This document shows, in pieces, positions 18,370-27,027 of a stretch of DNA of 64,000 bases; the first letter of the stretch is position 1; every line of letters starts with the position of its first letter. The notes beneath the pieces were generated by a model. The model saw only the letters and a program-made list of their open reading frames with translations, was not told the DNA's origin and did no database searches. The position numbers were made by a program, and so were the translations under genes. Source of the stretch: Verrucomicrobiia bacterium (GTDB taxonomy: Bacteria > Verrucomicrobiota > Verrucomicrobiia > Verrucomicrobiales > DEV007); the NCBI GenBank assembly GCA_030425385.1, contig JAUIAH010000031.1, positions 33,324 to 97,323 of the forward strand, given 5' to 3'.

Positions 18370-19428
18370 TCACTCGAAGAAATCGCGCAGCCATTCGCGA
18401 TACTCCGGGTGGTGGATGGTCTCTGCGTGGCCGTAGCCTTCGGCTTGATGGAAGGTGGCCGCGTGCCCCATTTGTTCGAAAAGCGCTTCTCCCTCCTCAA
18501 AGGGAATGATCGGATCTGCCGTCCCGTGAATGATGAGGAGCGTCGTCGGATCGCGTCCCGAGAGGTGATCGATAGGTCGGTGAGCGTTCAGATCCGCTCC
18601 CGTCCACAGCCGGATCCAGAAACATCCTGAGTGCCAAAGCCATCCTTTGGCAGGCCCTGCATACTTGAGCACGGCTGCATTGGCGACATGGCGCACACTA
18701 GCGAAGGTCGAGTCGACCGCGACTTTGTCAAAGATGTCGTGCTTTCCCGCCGCCGTGAGCACGGCGGACGCGCCCATCGAGTAGCCGAGGGCGTGGATGG
18801 AGAGCCCTGGATACTGTCCGGTCAACCAGGCGTGTGCCTGGCGGACGTCTTCCTCCTCGAGGTAGCCGAGCGTGGTGCGGCGTCCTTCACTGTCGCCATG
18901 GCCAGGAAAGTCGAAGATGAGCACGGCGTGCCCGAGGTCGTGGAGCATCTGCACGGGTTGAAGGAAATTCTCGCGGTTGGCATTGAGGCCATGAGCCACG
19001 AGAACAGCAGCCTTCGGCGTTTCTTGAGGACAATGCCAGCCATGCAACTGATCGCCACGGGAAGGGAATCGAACCTCCTCGTAGGGGAGATCCCAATCGG
19101 CTGGCGTGCCTGCGGTTGCGATCCGTTGCGGATGGATCTGTAGCGTGGCAAGGAGAAAGGGAAAGAAGACTCCTAACAGGATGCCCACTCGGAAGGTAAG
19201 ATAGGCGATGGTGGCCGCACGACGACCTGCTTTCGGTTCAAATCGTCGAAGGAGGGCGTCAACGCCAATGAGCAGCCCTATCAGAACGGCAAAGCCAAGG
19301 CTATCGACAAACCAGTCGCCCCATGGGTAGCGGCCACCGATGGAAGAAGCGAGCCATCGACCCCGAATGAGGACAATGATAGGGATGACCAGAGGATAGA
19401 GGAAAGCACGCGAAGAGCACTTCCTCAT
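18370..19428 (-). CDS. Membrane-anchored alpha/beta hydrolase
   Basis: 352 residues. Three hydrophobic segments (about 7-21, 41-60 and 77-96) precede an alpha/beta hydrolase domain (about 115-350). A VAHG segment at 144-147 forms the oxyanion side, GYSMGAS holds the nucleophile Ser217, HGTADP supplies Asp305, and GYGH supplies His334: a complete triad. The domain most resembles serine aminopeptidase/acylglycerol-lipase-like hydrolases that cleave esters or peptides, but the substrate cannot be read from sequence. The start lies 15 bases after the stop of the upstream gene (19444), so the two are probably cotranscribed. Confidence 0.88.
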   Translation of the reverse strand: MRKCSSRAFLYPLVIPIIVLIRGRWLASSIGGRYPWGDWFVDSLGFAVLIGLLIGVDALLRRFEPKAGRRAATIAYLTFRVGILLGVFFPFLLATLQIHPQRIATAGTPADWDLPYEEVRFPSRGDQLHGWHCPQETPKAAVLVAHGLNANRENFLQPVQMLHDLGHAVLIFDFPGHGDSEGRRTTLGYLEEEDVRQAHAWLTGQYPGLSIHALGYSMGASAVLTAAGKHDIFDKVAVDSTFASVRHVANAAVLKYAGPAKGWLWHSGCFWIRLWTGADLNAHRPIDHLSGRDPTTLLIIHGTADPIIPFEEGEALFEQMGHAATFHQAEGYGHAETIHHPEYREWLRDFFE

Positions 19429-19443
19429 GCCGTGACGTCTATG

Positions 19444-20502
19444 CTAGTGAAACAAGGTGGTCTCAATCACCGAACCCGATCCACGCACGGGCTGGGGGAG
19501 ACCACTGGTGACGTAGGTGCTCGATGGGATCTTTTTGGAAGTGCGCGAGCGTGGTGCGGCTGTTGTCCGGGATGATGAGGATTTGTCCCGTTTGAAGATT
19601 GAGAAAAGTCCAAAGCTCCGTTTGGGCTTGGAAGGGCGTGCCGCTGCTTTCTTGGAGCGGGCGCGAGCCAGCTCCTTCGCGCGCGCTGCTCGGCGGCGTT
19701 CCTCAGCGGCCGCTTCTGCACGGCGTTGCTCTGCTAGTTTCCTCGCAGAGAGTTCGCGTGCCTCCCACTTGCTGCGGGCACGTGCCCGCTCGTAGGCCGC
19801 TTTGGAGGCATAGGGAGCGTAGGGATTGGCCGCACGCGAACGTGAAGAATTAGGCATGAATGCAAGGCGTTCCTGCACGGTGCTGGTGCTGGTCGCTCGA
19901 TTCGTTGGCCTCGGCTGAGTGGACGTGTTCTGAGAACGGAAGAGGACAGGAAAGAACCGGCGTTTGTTGCGGGGAGCGGCCCGGCGAGGCTGCGCAGGTG
20001 CTTGGGGCGCTGCCAGCCGAGGTCTGGGAGTTGCCTGTGGCTGGGACCGCGCTTGGGACGGTTGGGGTTGGCTGATGGGGGCCGTCCTTGCTGTCACTGG
20101 AGGCGCTGTTCGCTGTCGGACAGGCGCGGCCCTCGGTGGTGTGGGGGCTTGCGGAGGACGGTAAGTGCGTTGGGGAGTCTGATAGAGACTTCTGGGCTGA
20201 GCCGTGCGGGGAGGTGAGGTGACCGTCCGGGCTGAAACCGTCTGTCTCTGAGCAGGCGTGGCCGCCCGGCGTGGCTGCGGAGTCGTTGTGGGTCGAGCTT
20301 GGGTCCAACGATTGGGAGGGGCAGGGGGCATCCCAAAGGTGCGGACACGTGCTTGGCGCTCGGCTTCCTTCATTTGATTCAAATGAGCGACCCAGGTCTG
20401 ATTACCCCGCGCTCCTGGCGTGAGCGACTGAAACTGAAGAGGCTGCGCAGCAATAACGGAGCCAGTGAAGAGGACCGCAGCGAAGAGGAGGGTTGTCTTC
20501 AT
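19444..20502 (-). CDS. Exported basic Pro/Ala/Arg-rich protein of unknown function
   Basis: 352 residues with a clear signal peptide (MKTTLLFAAVLFTGSVIA, then AQ). The mature part is low complexity. Residues about 55-190 are rich in Pro, Arg, Thr, Ala and Gln (PQPRR, APPRA-like units). Residues about 230-320 are rich in Arg, Ala, Glu and Lys, probably a long charged helix. The C-terminus is Ser/Thr-rich. The predicted charge is strongly positive. No family was recognised; binding to acidic cell-wall or surface polymers, or to nucleic acid, is possible but unsupported. It precedes the hydrolase gene by 15 bases. The signal peptide and operon position are why it is preferred over overlapping frames. 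Confidence 0.65.
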   Translation of the reverse strand: MKTTLLFAAVLFTGSVIAAQPLQFQSLTPGARGNQTWVAHLNQMKEAERQARVRTFGMPPAPPNRWTQARPTTTPQPRRAATPAQRQTVSARTVTSPPRTAQPRSLYQTPQRTYRPPQAPTPPRAAPVRQRTAPPVTARTAPISQPQPSQARSQPQATPRPRLAAPQAPAQPRRAAPRNKRRFFPVLFRSQNTSTQPRPTNRATSTSTVQERLAFMPNSSRSRAANPYAPYASKAAYERARARSKWEARELSARKLAEQRRAEAAAEERRRAARAKELARARSKKAAARPSKPKRSFGLFSIFKRDKSSSSRTTAAPRSRTSKKIPSSTYVTSGLPQPVRGSGSVIETTLFH

Positions 20503-20578
20503 GGAATTGAGGCTATCTTAAATTCCAAGATTTATCAAAAGTTAAATGAACTTAAGTGAAGTACCCTAACAGAAGAAA

Positions 20579-20610
20579 CCCCCTACCGCGTGTCTCCACG
20601 CGATAGAGGG
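20579..20610 (-). terminator. Intrinsic terminator of the coiled-coil gene pair
   Basis: The minus-strand transcript folds into a 14-base-pair stem: 20597-20610 pairs with 20579-20592 (including two G-T pairs), closed by a GAGA tetraloop. It is followed directly by a T-rich run, TTTCTTCT (20571-20578). It lies 34 bases past the stop of the 20644 gene. Confidence 0.85.
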
Positions 20611-20643
20611 CCTTCTCCATCGTGACAAGAAATTGGGGTATTG

Positions 20644-20967
20644 CTAGCGCATGACAGCTAACAGACGTTCGACAAACCACATGGAAGCCATGAGAAAGGC
20701 GGATAAGAGCAGCACCAATTTGATGGCATAGTAATTGCCCTGCCATTGCACCCGACGCAGATCACCGCGATGCGGTGCCTCAGGTTCATAAGCGACCATC
20801 TCTTCCGGTGGGGGAATGAGATAGCGACTTTCCTCGCGCAGCTTTGGAGCGGAGGTAAGGAATTGTTGAAGGATGCCCACCTCGAACTCCAATTCCTTCG
20901 CCTCGGCGTCGAGGGAAGCCTGCAGTTCTTCGAGTGAAGAACGATTTCTTTTGAAGGAAATGGACAT
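20644..20967 (-). CDS. Small coiled-coil protein with C-terminal membrane anchor
   Basis: 107 residues, family not recognised. Residues about 10-45 are a charged, heptad-like helix (SLEELQASLDAEAKELEFEV). A Pro/Glu-rich linker follows (PPPEEM). A hydrophobic segment at about 82-101 is followed by a few residues, which makes it a tail-anchored or C-terminally anchored membrane protein with the coiled coil in the cytoplasm. It is 37 bases downstream of a longer gene of the same design (21005-21685), and a strong terminator follows, so the two form a small operon and may assemble together. The start is ATG at 20967. Confidence 0.7.
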   Translation of the reverse strand: MSISFKRNRSSLEELQASLDAEAKELEFEVGILQQFLTSAPKLREESRYLIPPPEEMVAYEPEAPHRGDLRRVQWQGNYYAIKLVLLLSAFLMASMWFVERLLAVMR

Positions 20968-21004
20968 GCGTTCAGTGGGTTGACGGTTGGCTTGCTAGGG
21001 AAAC

Positions 21005-21685
21005 TTATTGAGTCACCACAAGGTAAGTGATCACCAAGGTGAGAGCCGTGAAGAGCATGATGGGAAGGGCGAAGGCAAATCCCATCTTCATCCAGCGGGT
21101 GAATTCCACTTCACCCGAGGAAGAAACCCGTGCGTGATTGGAGACGGTTTTGGTTGCTCCGAGGGTTGAGAGTCTTTCTTCGAAACGCTCGATTTCGTTT
21201 TGTGCCTCTGTGAGGACCGTGTTGCCGCGCTCCAATTCGTGCTCTACCTCGCTGTCTTCCCACTCATCGGGGGTGACCGTCTTGAGCACTTCCAGGTGTT
21301 GACCAAAGACCTCGCGCATCTGGCGAAGAAATTCGGAGCGGCGTTGGGCCTCTTCTGCCTCTGTCCGTAATTCGGGGAGAGCTGCCGTGAGGGTCTTCAC
21401 CACCTCGTCCTTCTCCGCAGCAAAGCGATGCCGTTCGCGGCTGATGCGCTCCAGCTCTGCCTTCTGCTTCTCGAGCTCTTCCCGCTTCTGCTGCAAGGCA
21501 GCTAGCTGCTCCTCGGCGCGGCGCACTTTGTCTTCCACTTCGTCGTGGTTGTGGGTCGCCGTTTGAGCGAAGGCGCGATCGCTTTCCTGCGGCTTGGCCG
21601 TGGTGGCGCTGGACTTGTTGGCGTCCATCGCTTCAAAGTCGAGGAGGGAGGCTTCCTTTTCTGAAGGATAGGCTAGATTCTGCAT
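21005..21685 (-). CDS. Coiled-coil protein with C-terminal membrane anchor
   Basis: About 226 residues, no family recognised. After a polar N-terminal 50 residues comes a long coiled coil (about 50-185) with heptads rich in Glu, Lys, Leu and Gln (EEQLAALQQKREELEKQKAE). A basic segment and one transmembrane helix (about 205-223) end the protein. The start is taken at ATG 21683-21685; a GTG two codons upstream (21691) is equally in frame. The design resembles tail-anchored scaffold proteins. It is the first gene of a two-gene operon with the 20644 gene. A role in envelope or membrane organisation is a guess. Confidence 0.75.
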   Translation of the reverse strand: MQNLAYPSEKEASLLDFEAMDANKSSATTAKPQESDRAFAQTATHNHDEVEDKVRRAEEQLAALQQKREELEKQKAELERISRERHRFAAEKDEVVKTLTAALPELRTEAEEAQRRSEFLRQMREVFGQHLEVLKTVTPDEWEDSEVEHELERGNTVLTEAQNEIERFEERLSTLGATKTVSNHARVSSSGEVEFTRWMKMGFAFALPIMLFTALTLVITYLVVTQ

Positions 21686-21691
21686 AGTCAC

Positions 21692-22040
21692 GGTGAGAAG
21701 TTTGGTTAGCTACGATTAATATTGCAGATATCTTAATAATCCAGATAATTTTAAAGCTTTCGCAAACTTTTTAGCGAGATTCTAGTGAGTGGAACATATG
21801 GGGTTCGCCCCTCCAAACCGACCACAATATGTAGGGGTGTCCGTACGGCCGTGAGAGGATCTCGGCGCGCCATCACTTTTGTTGATGTTTTTCCGACCGA
21901 ATGCGGACGCTGTCGCGTTTAACCGGCCGAGGATGTTTCGACCCCTACCGTGGAAGCTCTCCGACGGGCACCTGGCCCCCAATTGCAGGTGCGTGAACGA
22001 GGGCTTCTGCGGCAGGAATTCTCGCTCGCCGGGAGCGGAA
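21692..22040. other. Gene-free segment with a foldable GC-rich core
   Basis: No convincing gene. Bases 21715-21780 are AT-rich and probably carry the promoter of the coiled-coil operon. Bases 21790-22030 are GC-rich and hold a long-range inverted repeat: CCAC (21822-21825) and GTAGGGGT (21831-21838) pair with GTGG (21950-21953) and ACCCCTAC (21941-21948). Inside, GTCCG (21839-21843) pairs with CGGAC (21904-21908), and CATCA/TGATG (21871-21887) makes a small hairpin. It could be a structured RNA or a degenerate end of transcription; no known RNA family was matched. Confidence 0.4.
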
Positions 22041-23138
22041 CTACGCTACTGGATCGCGGAGTTCGGCGACGGCGTGTTCGATATCGGCCATCGTGACGGC
22101 GTCGCTGAGGAAGGCCTCACCCATGGATCGGAGCAGAACGAAGCGGATCTTTCCTTCCTCAAATTTCTTGTCCCGCGTGAGGTAGCGGAAGATGGCGTCG
22201 TCTTGGATGGTCGACGGCAACTGCGTGGGGAGTTCGAATTGTTGGAGGAGGGTGATCAATTGATCGCGATCGGCTGGGGAAAGCGTGCTGCATTTGCTTG
22301 AGAGCCGAGCGGCTGCGACCAAGCCGAGGCTGATGGCCTCGCCATGCAGGAGCTGACCATAGCCCGCGGCGGCCTCGATGGCGTGTCCAATGGTGTGACC
22401 AAAGTTGAGCAAGGCACGCGTGCCTGAGGTTTCCCGTTCATCCTCGACCACCACCTGCGCTTTGATGCCAATGTTACGCGCCATGAGATCGGGGAGCGCC
22501 GCGTGACGATTCTCTAACACCGCCTCAATCATGGGAAGCATGGCTGCATCACGGATCGCGGCGTGTTTGATCACTTCTGCAAATCCCTCACGGAATTCCC
22601 GATCGGGAAGGGTGTCTAACGTTGTGGTGTCAGCAATGACGATCTTGGGTTGATGAAAGACCCCGATGAGGTTCTTGCCCTCGGGTGCGTTGACGCCCGT
22701 CTTGCCGCCGACGGAGCTGTCCACTTGGGAAACGATGGTGGTAGGAATCTTCACGGAAGGCACACCCCGGTAGAAGATGCCGGCGACGAAGCCCGCGAGA
22801 TCACCGATCACCCCACCGCCGAGAGCCACAACGAATGCATGCCGATCACACCCGAGGGCGATCATTTGGCGGCAAAGAGATTCGGCCACGTTCACCGCTT
22901 TGCTCGCCTCTCCAGCGGGTACTTCTAACAAAGAAACGTCATGGCCTGCAGCTTGGAGACTCGCAAGCGCGCGTTCTCCATAAAGAGGTCCTACGGTGCT
23001 ATCCGTGATGATGACGCACCGCTGGCGCAGTCCCAGCGGTTGCAGTAGCGACCCCACATCATCCAGGAGCCCGGGCCCAACATGAGCCTGGTAGGCACGG
23101 TCGCCTAACGGAACATCAACAACGAGGGAATTGGCCAT
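22041..23138 (-). CDS. aroB: 3-dehydroquinate synthase
   Basis: 365 residues, the usual length. The enzyme converts DAHP to 3-dehydroquinate in the shikimate pathway in the cytoplasm, using NAD and a divalent metal. Diagnostic segments are GGGVIGD (107-113, NAD binding), SQVDSSVGGKTGVN (137-150), GFAEVIKH (185-192, with a metal-ligand Glu188) and NFGHTIGHAIE with a later HGEAISLG (metal-ligand histidines). A purine-rich GAGAGCGAGAGG lies just upstream of the ATG at 23138. A LOG-family gene ends 44 bases upstream on the same strand; other aro genes are not nearby. Confidence 0.97.
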   Translation of the reverse strand: MANSLVVDVPLGDRAYQAHVGPGLLDDVGSLLQPLGLRQRCVIITDSTVGPLYGERALASLQAAGHDVSLLEVPAGEASKAVNVAESLCRQMIALGCDRHAFVVALGGGVIGDLAGFVAGIFYRGVPSVKIPTTIVSQVDSSVGGKTGVNAPEGKNLIGVFHQPKIVIADTTTLDTLPDREFREGFAEVIKHAAIRDAAMLPMIEAVLENRHAALPDLMARNIGIKAQVVVEDERETSGTRALLNFGHTIGHAIEAAAGYGQLLHGEAISLGLVAAARLSSKCSTLSPADRDQLITLLQQFELPTQLPSTIQDDAIFRYLTRDKKFEEGKIRFVLLRSMGEAFLSDAVTMADIEHAVAELRDPVA

Positions 23139-23182
23139 GCCTCTCGCTCTCGTATGGTCGGGCTGCCGTCAAGTCTGCGTCT

Positions 23183-23791
23183 CTAAGATTCTGTGTGCAG
23201 GCGCTGGCGGCGTTCTTCTTGCAAGTGTTCCCATTTCAACTTGGTGGGCGGACGCCAGGCGAACATCTGATCGAGAAGCTCGGCGGGCTCCGGCGCGTGG
23301 AGCATGCGGTCGCGGTCTTCCTGACGGAGGAGATCATCTCGGCGCATGCGGTCGACACAGGCAATGAGGCCATCGTAGTAGCCCTCGACGTTGAGGATAC
23401 CGCAAGGATGAGCGTGAATGCCGAGTTGGCTCCACGCTAACACTTCGCCGAGCTCTTCCAGCGTGCCAAAGCCTCCGGGCATGGCAATGAAGCCTTCGGC
23501 GAGATCGATCATCTTCTGTTTCCGTTCGTGCATGGTCTCCACCACGTGCAATTCGCTGAGGTGCTCGTGCCCCAGTTCGTGCTCTTTAAGAAAGCGCGGG
23601 ATCACGCCAATAACCTCACCTCCGTGGGAGAGGAGCGTGTCGGCGATGGTTCCCATGAGACCAACACTGCCCCCGCCGTAGACGAGAGCGATTCCTCGGT
23701 CAATCATGAGTTGGCCTAACGTTTGCGCGGCGTGGGCGTGAGCGGGATTGCTGCCGAGACTGGCTCCGCAATAGACGGCGATGCGTTTCAT
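23183..23791 (-). CDS. LOG-family protein (TIGR00730), nucleotide phosphoribohydrolase-like
   Basis: 202 residues. The family signatures are present: GGGSVGLMG (39-47), MHERKQKM (87-94) and PGGFGTLEE (105-113), which bind the phosphate and carry the catalytic Arg/Glu pair. Family members release the base from nucleoside 5'-monophosphates, including cytokinin precursors, and are cytoplasmic. Whether this one acts on cytokinins or on housekeeping nucleotides cannot be told. The start (ATG at 23791) lies 3 bases from the stop of the sulfatase gene on the same strand, so it may be cotranscribed with it. Confidence 0.93.
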   Translation of the reverse strand: MKRIAVYCGASLGSNPAHAHAAQTLGQLMIDRGIALVYGGGSVGLMGTIADTLLSHGGEVIGVIPRFLKEHELGHEHLSELHVVETMHERKQKMIDLAEGFIAMPGGFGTLEELGEVLAWSQLGIHAHPCGILNVEGYYDGLIACVDRMRRDDLLRQEDRDRMLHAPEPAELLDQMFAWRPPTKLKWEHLQEERRQRLHTES

Positions 23792-23794
23792 GGA

Positions 23795-25273
23795 CTAACG
23801 TCGATCGTAAAGGGGAAGGGGAAAGTCAGGTTCAGGAATCCGCGTCTCGAGATAGGCGGTCTCCAAACGCTTGACAATGTCAGGATGATTCATGGCCACG
23901 TCCGTGGCTTCACTGGGGTCCGTGTCCAGCTTGTAGAGTTCCCATTCGCCCGGATTCTTGGTGCGAACGCCTTGGCGCACGGCCTTCCATGACCCCTCAC
24001 GGATGGCGATCTGACCGCGATAGCCTGCAAATTCCCAGAACAAGGGGTCAGGTCGAGAGACTTCTTTTCCCTGGAGCATGGGGGTGAGATCAATGCCGTC
24101 GAGGGCGAGAGAAGCCGGTTGCTCCGCCTGCGCGGCTTTCGCCAGCGTGGGAAACCAGTCCGGGAAATAGCTTGGGAGTTCACTGACCGATCCCGGCTCG
24201 ATCTTTCCTGGCCATTTGACAATGCAAGGGACGCGGATGCCCCCTTCGTAGACGCTGCCCTTCCATCCGCGGAGATTTCGCGTGGAGGCAAAGAACGTTG
24301 CGTCAGCCCCACCGATGTGGAATTCAGAATCATTGCCAGGGTGTGTGGTGCCATTGTCAGAAGTGAAGACGACGAGGGTATTGTCAGTCAAACGGTGTTC
24401 GTCGAGTTTGGCGAGAATGGTACCGACATGTTCGTCCAAATCAGAGATCATCGCTGCGTATGCCGCCCTGGGACGAGGGTGGGGGAGATAGCCATTCTGG
24501 CCACGGTAAGGTCCCTTCTCCACATCCCACGACTCCGGATAGCGGTCGATCCATTCCTGGGGCGATTGGATCGCCACGTGCGGTTCGACAAAGGGGAGGT
24601 AGAGGAAGAAAGGCTTCTCATGATGCTGATCGATGAACGTCACCGCCTCGTTGAGGATCATGTCAGGGGCATAGTTCTTCAAACGATAGTCCTCAGCGGT
24701 GATAGGCCCTTCTGGCTTGCGCTGATGGCCGGGGATCAGGCCTGGATTGATCACCTGTTCGCGCTCATTCGAATCGAGAAAGTGCGGGTAGTAACTATGA
24801 GCATTCCGTTGGCAATTGTAACCATAGTAGCGATCAAATCCTTGCTTGATAGGGGATCCCGTCGTGTTGGAAGGACCAAGTCCCCATTTGCCGAAAGCGC
24901 CCGTGGTATAGCCTGCCGATTGCAAGACTTCTGCTAGAGTGACCGCTTCAGCCGTGAGGGGCCATTGCCCTGGAAACACACGGCCATTGCCGGAATCGCG
25001 ATTGCCTCGAATCTCAGCATGGGCGAGGTGCTTGCCGGTGAGGAGGACACAGCGAGCGGGCGCGCAGACAGGTGCCCCCGTGTAGTGTTGGGTGAAGCGC
25101 ATGCCCTCGGCGGCCAAGCGATCGATGTTGGGTGTGCGGATCTTCTCTTGGCCGTAGCAACCCAACTCGCCATAGCCGAGATCGTCGGCGAGGATGAAGA
25201 CGATATTGGGACGAGCATCCTGCGCCGCCGCAGACACCATGAGGCCAAGGATAAAGGAGATAAGTAAGCGCAT
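23795..25273 (-). CDS. Exported sulfatase (arylsulfatase family)
   Basis: 492 residues from the ATG at 25273, which gives a clean signal peptide (MRLLISFILGLMVSAAA). An in-frame ATG at 25318 would only add a polar stretch before it. The N-terminal metal site DD (30-31) is followed by CAPAR (70-74), the Cys-type sulfatase motif whose Cys becomes formylglycine. A TGKH segment and a later TSDNGTTHPGND metal-binding segment complete the core. The enzyme hydrolyses sulfate esters, probably on a polysaccharide in the periplasm. A symporter gene of the YidK type diverges from it, as in the yidJ-yidK pair of enterobacteria. No formylglycine-generating enzyme or anaerobic maturase gene is in the window. 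Confidence 0.93.
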   Translation of the reverse strand: MRLLISFILGLMVSAAAQDARPNIVFILADDLGYGELGCYGQEKIRTPNIDRLAAEGMRFTQHYTGAPVCAPARCVLLTGKHLAHAEIRGNRDSGNGRVFPGQWPLTAEAVTLAEVLQSAGYTTGAFGKWGLGPSNTTGSPIKQGFDRYYGYNCQRNAHSYYPHFLDSNEREQVINPGLIPGHQRKPEGPITAEDYRLKNYAPDMILNEAVTFIDQHHEKPFFLYLPFVEPHVAIQSPQEWIDRYPESWDVEKGPYRGQNGYLPHPRPRAAYAAMISDLDEHVGTILAKLDEHRLTDNTLVVFTSDNGTTHPGNDSEFHIGGADATFFASTRNLRGWKGSVYEGGIRVPCIVKWPGKIEPGSVSELPSYFPDWFPTLAKAAQAEQPASLALDGIDLTPMLQGKEVSRPDPLFWEFAGYRGQIAIREGSWKAVRQGVRTKNPGEWELYKLDTDPSEATDVAMNHPDIVKRLETAYLETRIPEPDFPLPLYDRR

Positions 25274-25363
25274 GGAGGGCACTTGTAGAAGAGGGTGTCC
25301 TGCTTGGAAAGACCGCATTTCGTGCGCGACCTATTGGCCGGAGTAGGGTAGGAACGCTGCGGC

Positions 25364-26965
25364 ATGACCCTGCTTTCCTTTCTCCTCTTCACGGCTGCGG
25401 TGGCAGCGATGACCTATCTGCTGACGCGTAACTCGGACCAGTCGGGTGCGGATGGATTCTTCCTTGCGGGCCGCTCGCTCGGTCCCATCGTCATCGCCGG
25501 GTCGATCCTCCTCACCAATCTTTCGACGGAGCAGATCGTGGGGCTCAACGGCGGCGCCTTCCAGGACGGGGTCGTGGTCACGGCCTGGGAAACCCTGGCA
25601 GGAGTGTCAATGGCAGTGTTAGCCTTGGTCTTCCTTCCACGATATCTAAAGAGTGGGATCACCACCACGCCGGAGTACCTGGAGAAACGGTTCGATCACA
25701 CCACGCGATTCCTTGCAGAAATCCTCTTTCTCACCGGTTATATCATCATTCTGCTTCCCATGGTGTTGGCGTCTGGAGCCCTCTTCATGTCCACCGTGTT
25801 TGACGTGCCCACGCTCTTTGGAGGCAACCGAGAATTGGCCATATGGGCCACTGTCTGGGCCATCGGTCTTATTGGATCGGGCTACGCGATCTTTGGTGGA
25901 TTGAAAGGGGTCGTGGTTTCAGACACCATCAACGGGGTGGGCTTGTTAGTGGGTGGGCTTCTCATTCCCTTCTATGGATTGGCGGAAGTGGCCAAGCAAG
26001 CGGGCGGCTCGGGGATCGCCACGGGATGGAAGACCCTCACCGAAAGCAATCCTGAGAAATTTGATGCCGTCGTCTTTGCCTCAGAGAATCCAGAGGTTTC
26101 CGTCCCTTTCACCACGCTCTTCACAGGCGTGATTCTCTTGCATTTGTTCTATTGGAATACGAACCAAGTGATTGTCCAACGCACCTTGGCAGCCCGCTCG
26201 TTGAAGGACGGCCAGAAGGGTGTTCTGTTAGCAGCCTTTCTGAAATTGCTTGGTCCTCTCATTATCGTCATTCCGGGCATCATCGCCTATCACCTCTATG
26301 CCGATCAGATCAGCGTGAACGATGAGGCTTACGGCACGCTAGTGAAGAATGTGTTGCCCGCGCCGTTGACGGGCTTCTTCGCGGCCGTCATTGCCGGAGC
26401 CATCCTCTCTTCCTTCAATTCGGGCCTCAACTCTGCCGCGACCCTGTTCTCGACCGGGATCTACAAGCAGAGGATCCGTCCTGAGGCCTCCAATGCAGAC
26501 ATGGTGCGGGTGGGGCGTTGGTTTAGCCTGATCCTCGCAGTCGCGGCGATGATCATTGGACCCATCGTGGCGCTCTACGCGGGAGGGATCTTTGGATACC
26601 TGCAGAAAGTCAATGGCTGCTACGGGATTCCCATGCTTGCCGTGATGATTTGCGCGCTCTTCACCCGCCGCCTGCCTGCGGCTTCGGCGAAGTTTGCCAT
26701 CCTCTTTGGATCCTTGGTTTATCTCTGTTATTTGATGATCGATTGGTGGGTGGTGAAGGTGCCGATAAGCGAATTTCACGTTCAAGGAATGCTATTCGCG
26801 GTGACCCTGTTCGGCATGTTCCTCATTGGCAAAGCCAAGCCTCGTCCGGAACCCTTCGTCCAGGAGCACTCGGGCGATGTTGACATCACGCCCTGGCGCT
26901 TTGCCTATCCCGCCGCGGCCTTCACGGTGTGCGGAGCCATTGGCACCTACCTCTACTTTTCCTAA
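25364..26965 (+). CDS. Sodium:solute symporter (SSS family, YidK-like)
   Basis: 533 residues with about 14 hydrophobic segments. The N-terminal FFLAGRSLG and TNLSTEQ (51-57) segments, followed by GLNGGAF and FLPRYLKSGITTTPEYLEKRF, are characteristic of the sodium-coupled solute symporters closest to YidK. It imports a small solute, often a sugar or uronate, across the inner membrane with sodium. It is divergent from the sulfatase gene, 90 bases between starts, so the pair may share a control region. This suggests uptake of a desulfated sugar. An AGGAAC lies about 10 bases upstream of the ATG. Confidence 0.93.
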   Translation: MTLLSFLLFTAAVAAMTYLLTRNSDQSGADGFFLAGRSLGPIVIAGSILLTNLSTEQIVGLNGGAFQDGVVVTAWETLAGVSMAVLALVFLPRYLKSGITTTPEYLEKRFDHTTRFLAEILFLTGYIIILLPMVLASGALFMSTVFDVPTLFGGNRELAIWATVWAIGLIGSGYAIFGGLKGVVVSDTINGVGLLVGGLLIPFYGLAEVAKQAGGSGIATGWKTLTESNPEKFDAVVFASENPEVSVPFTTLFTGVILLHLFYWNTNQVIVQRTLAARSLKDGQKGVLLAAFLKLLGPLIIVIPGIIAYHLYADQISVNDEAYGTLVKNVLPAPLTGFFAAVIAGAILSSFNSGLNSAATLFSTGIYKQRIRPEASNADMVRVGRWFSLILAVAAMIIGPIVALYAGGIFGYLQKVNGCYGIPMLAVMICALFTRRLPAASAKFAILFGSLVYLCYLMIDWWVVKVPISEFHVQGMLFAVTLFGMFLIGKAKPRPEPFVQEHSGDVDITPWRFAYPAAAFTVCGAIGTYLYFS

Positions 26966-27027
26966 CGTTGCCAGAAAGCGGCTGTGACTCCAGTGCCAGA
27001 GCCATGGCAGGGAAGGGTGAGTCAGTC

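Noticed and set aside
19850..20308. Minus-strand frame of 152 residues inside the basic exported protein gene
   Set aside because: It lies in a different frame of the same low-complexity DNA, without a signal peptide or a family; the longer frame has a clean signal peptide.
21782..22040. Possible tmRNA, RNase P RNA, SRP RNA or 6S RNA
   Set aside because: None of the conserved blocks I could recall (tmRNA ends and tag start, the GAAAGTCC-type RNase P block, the SRP GGAAG/AGCA loops) are present on either strand.
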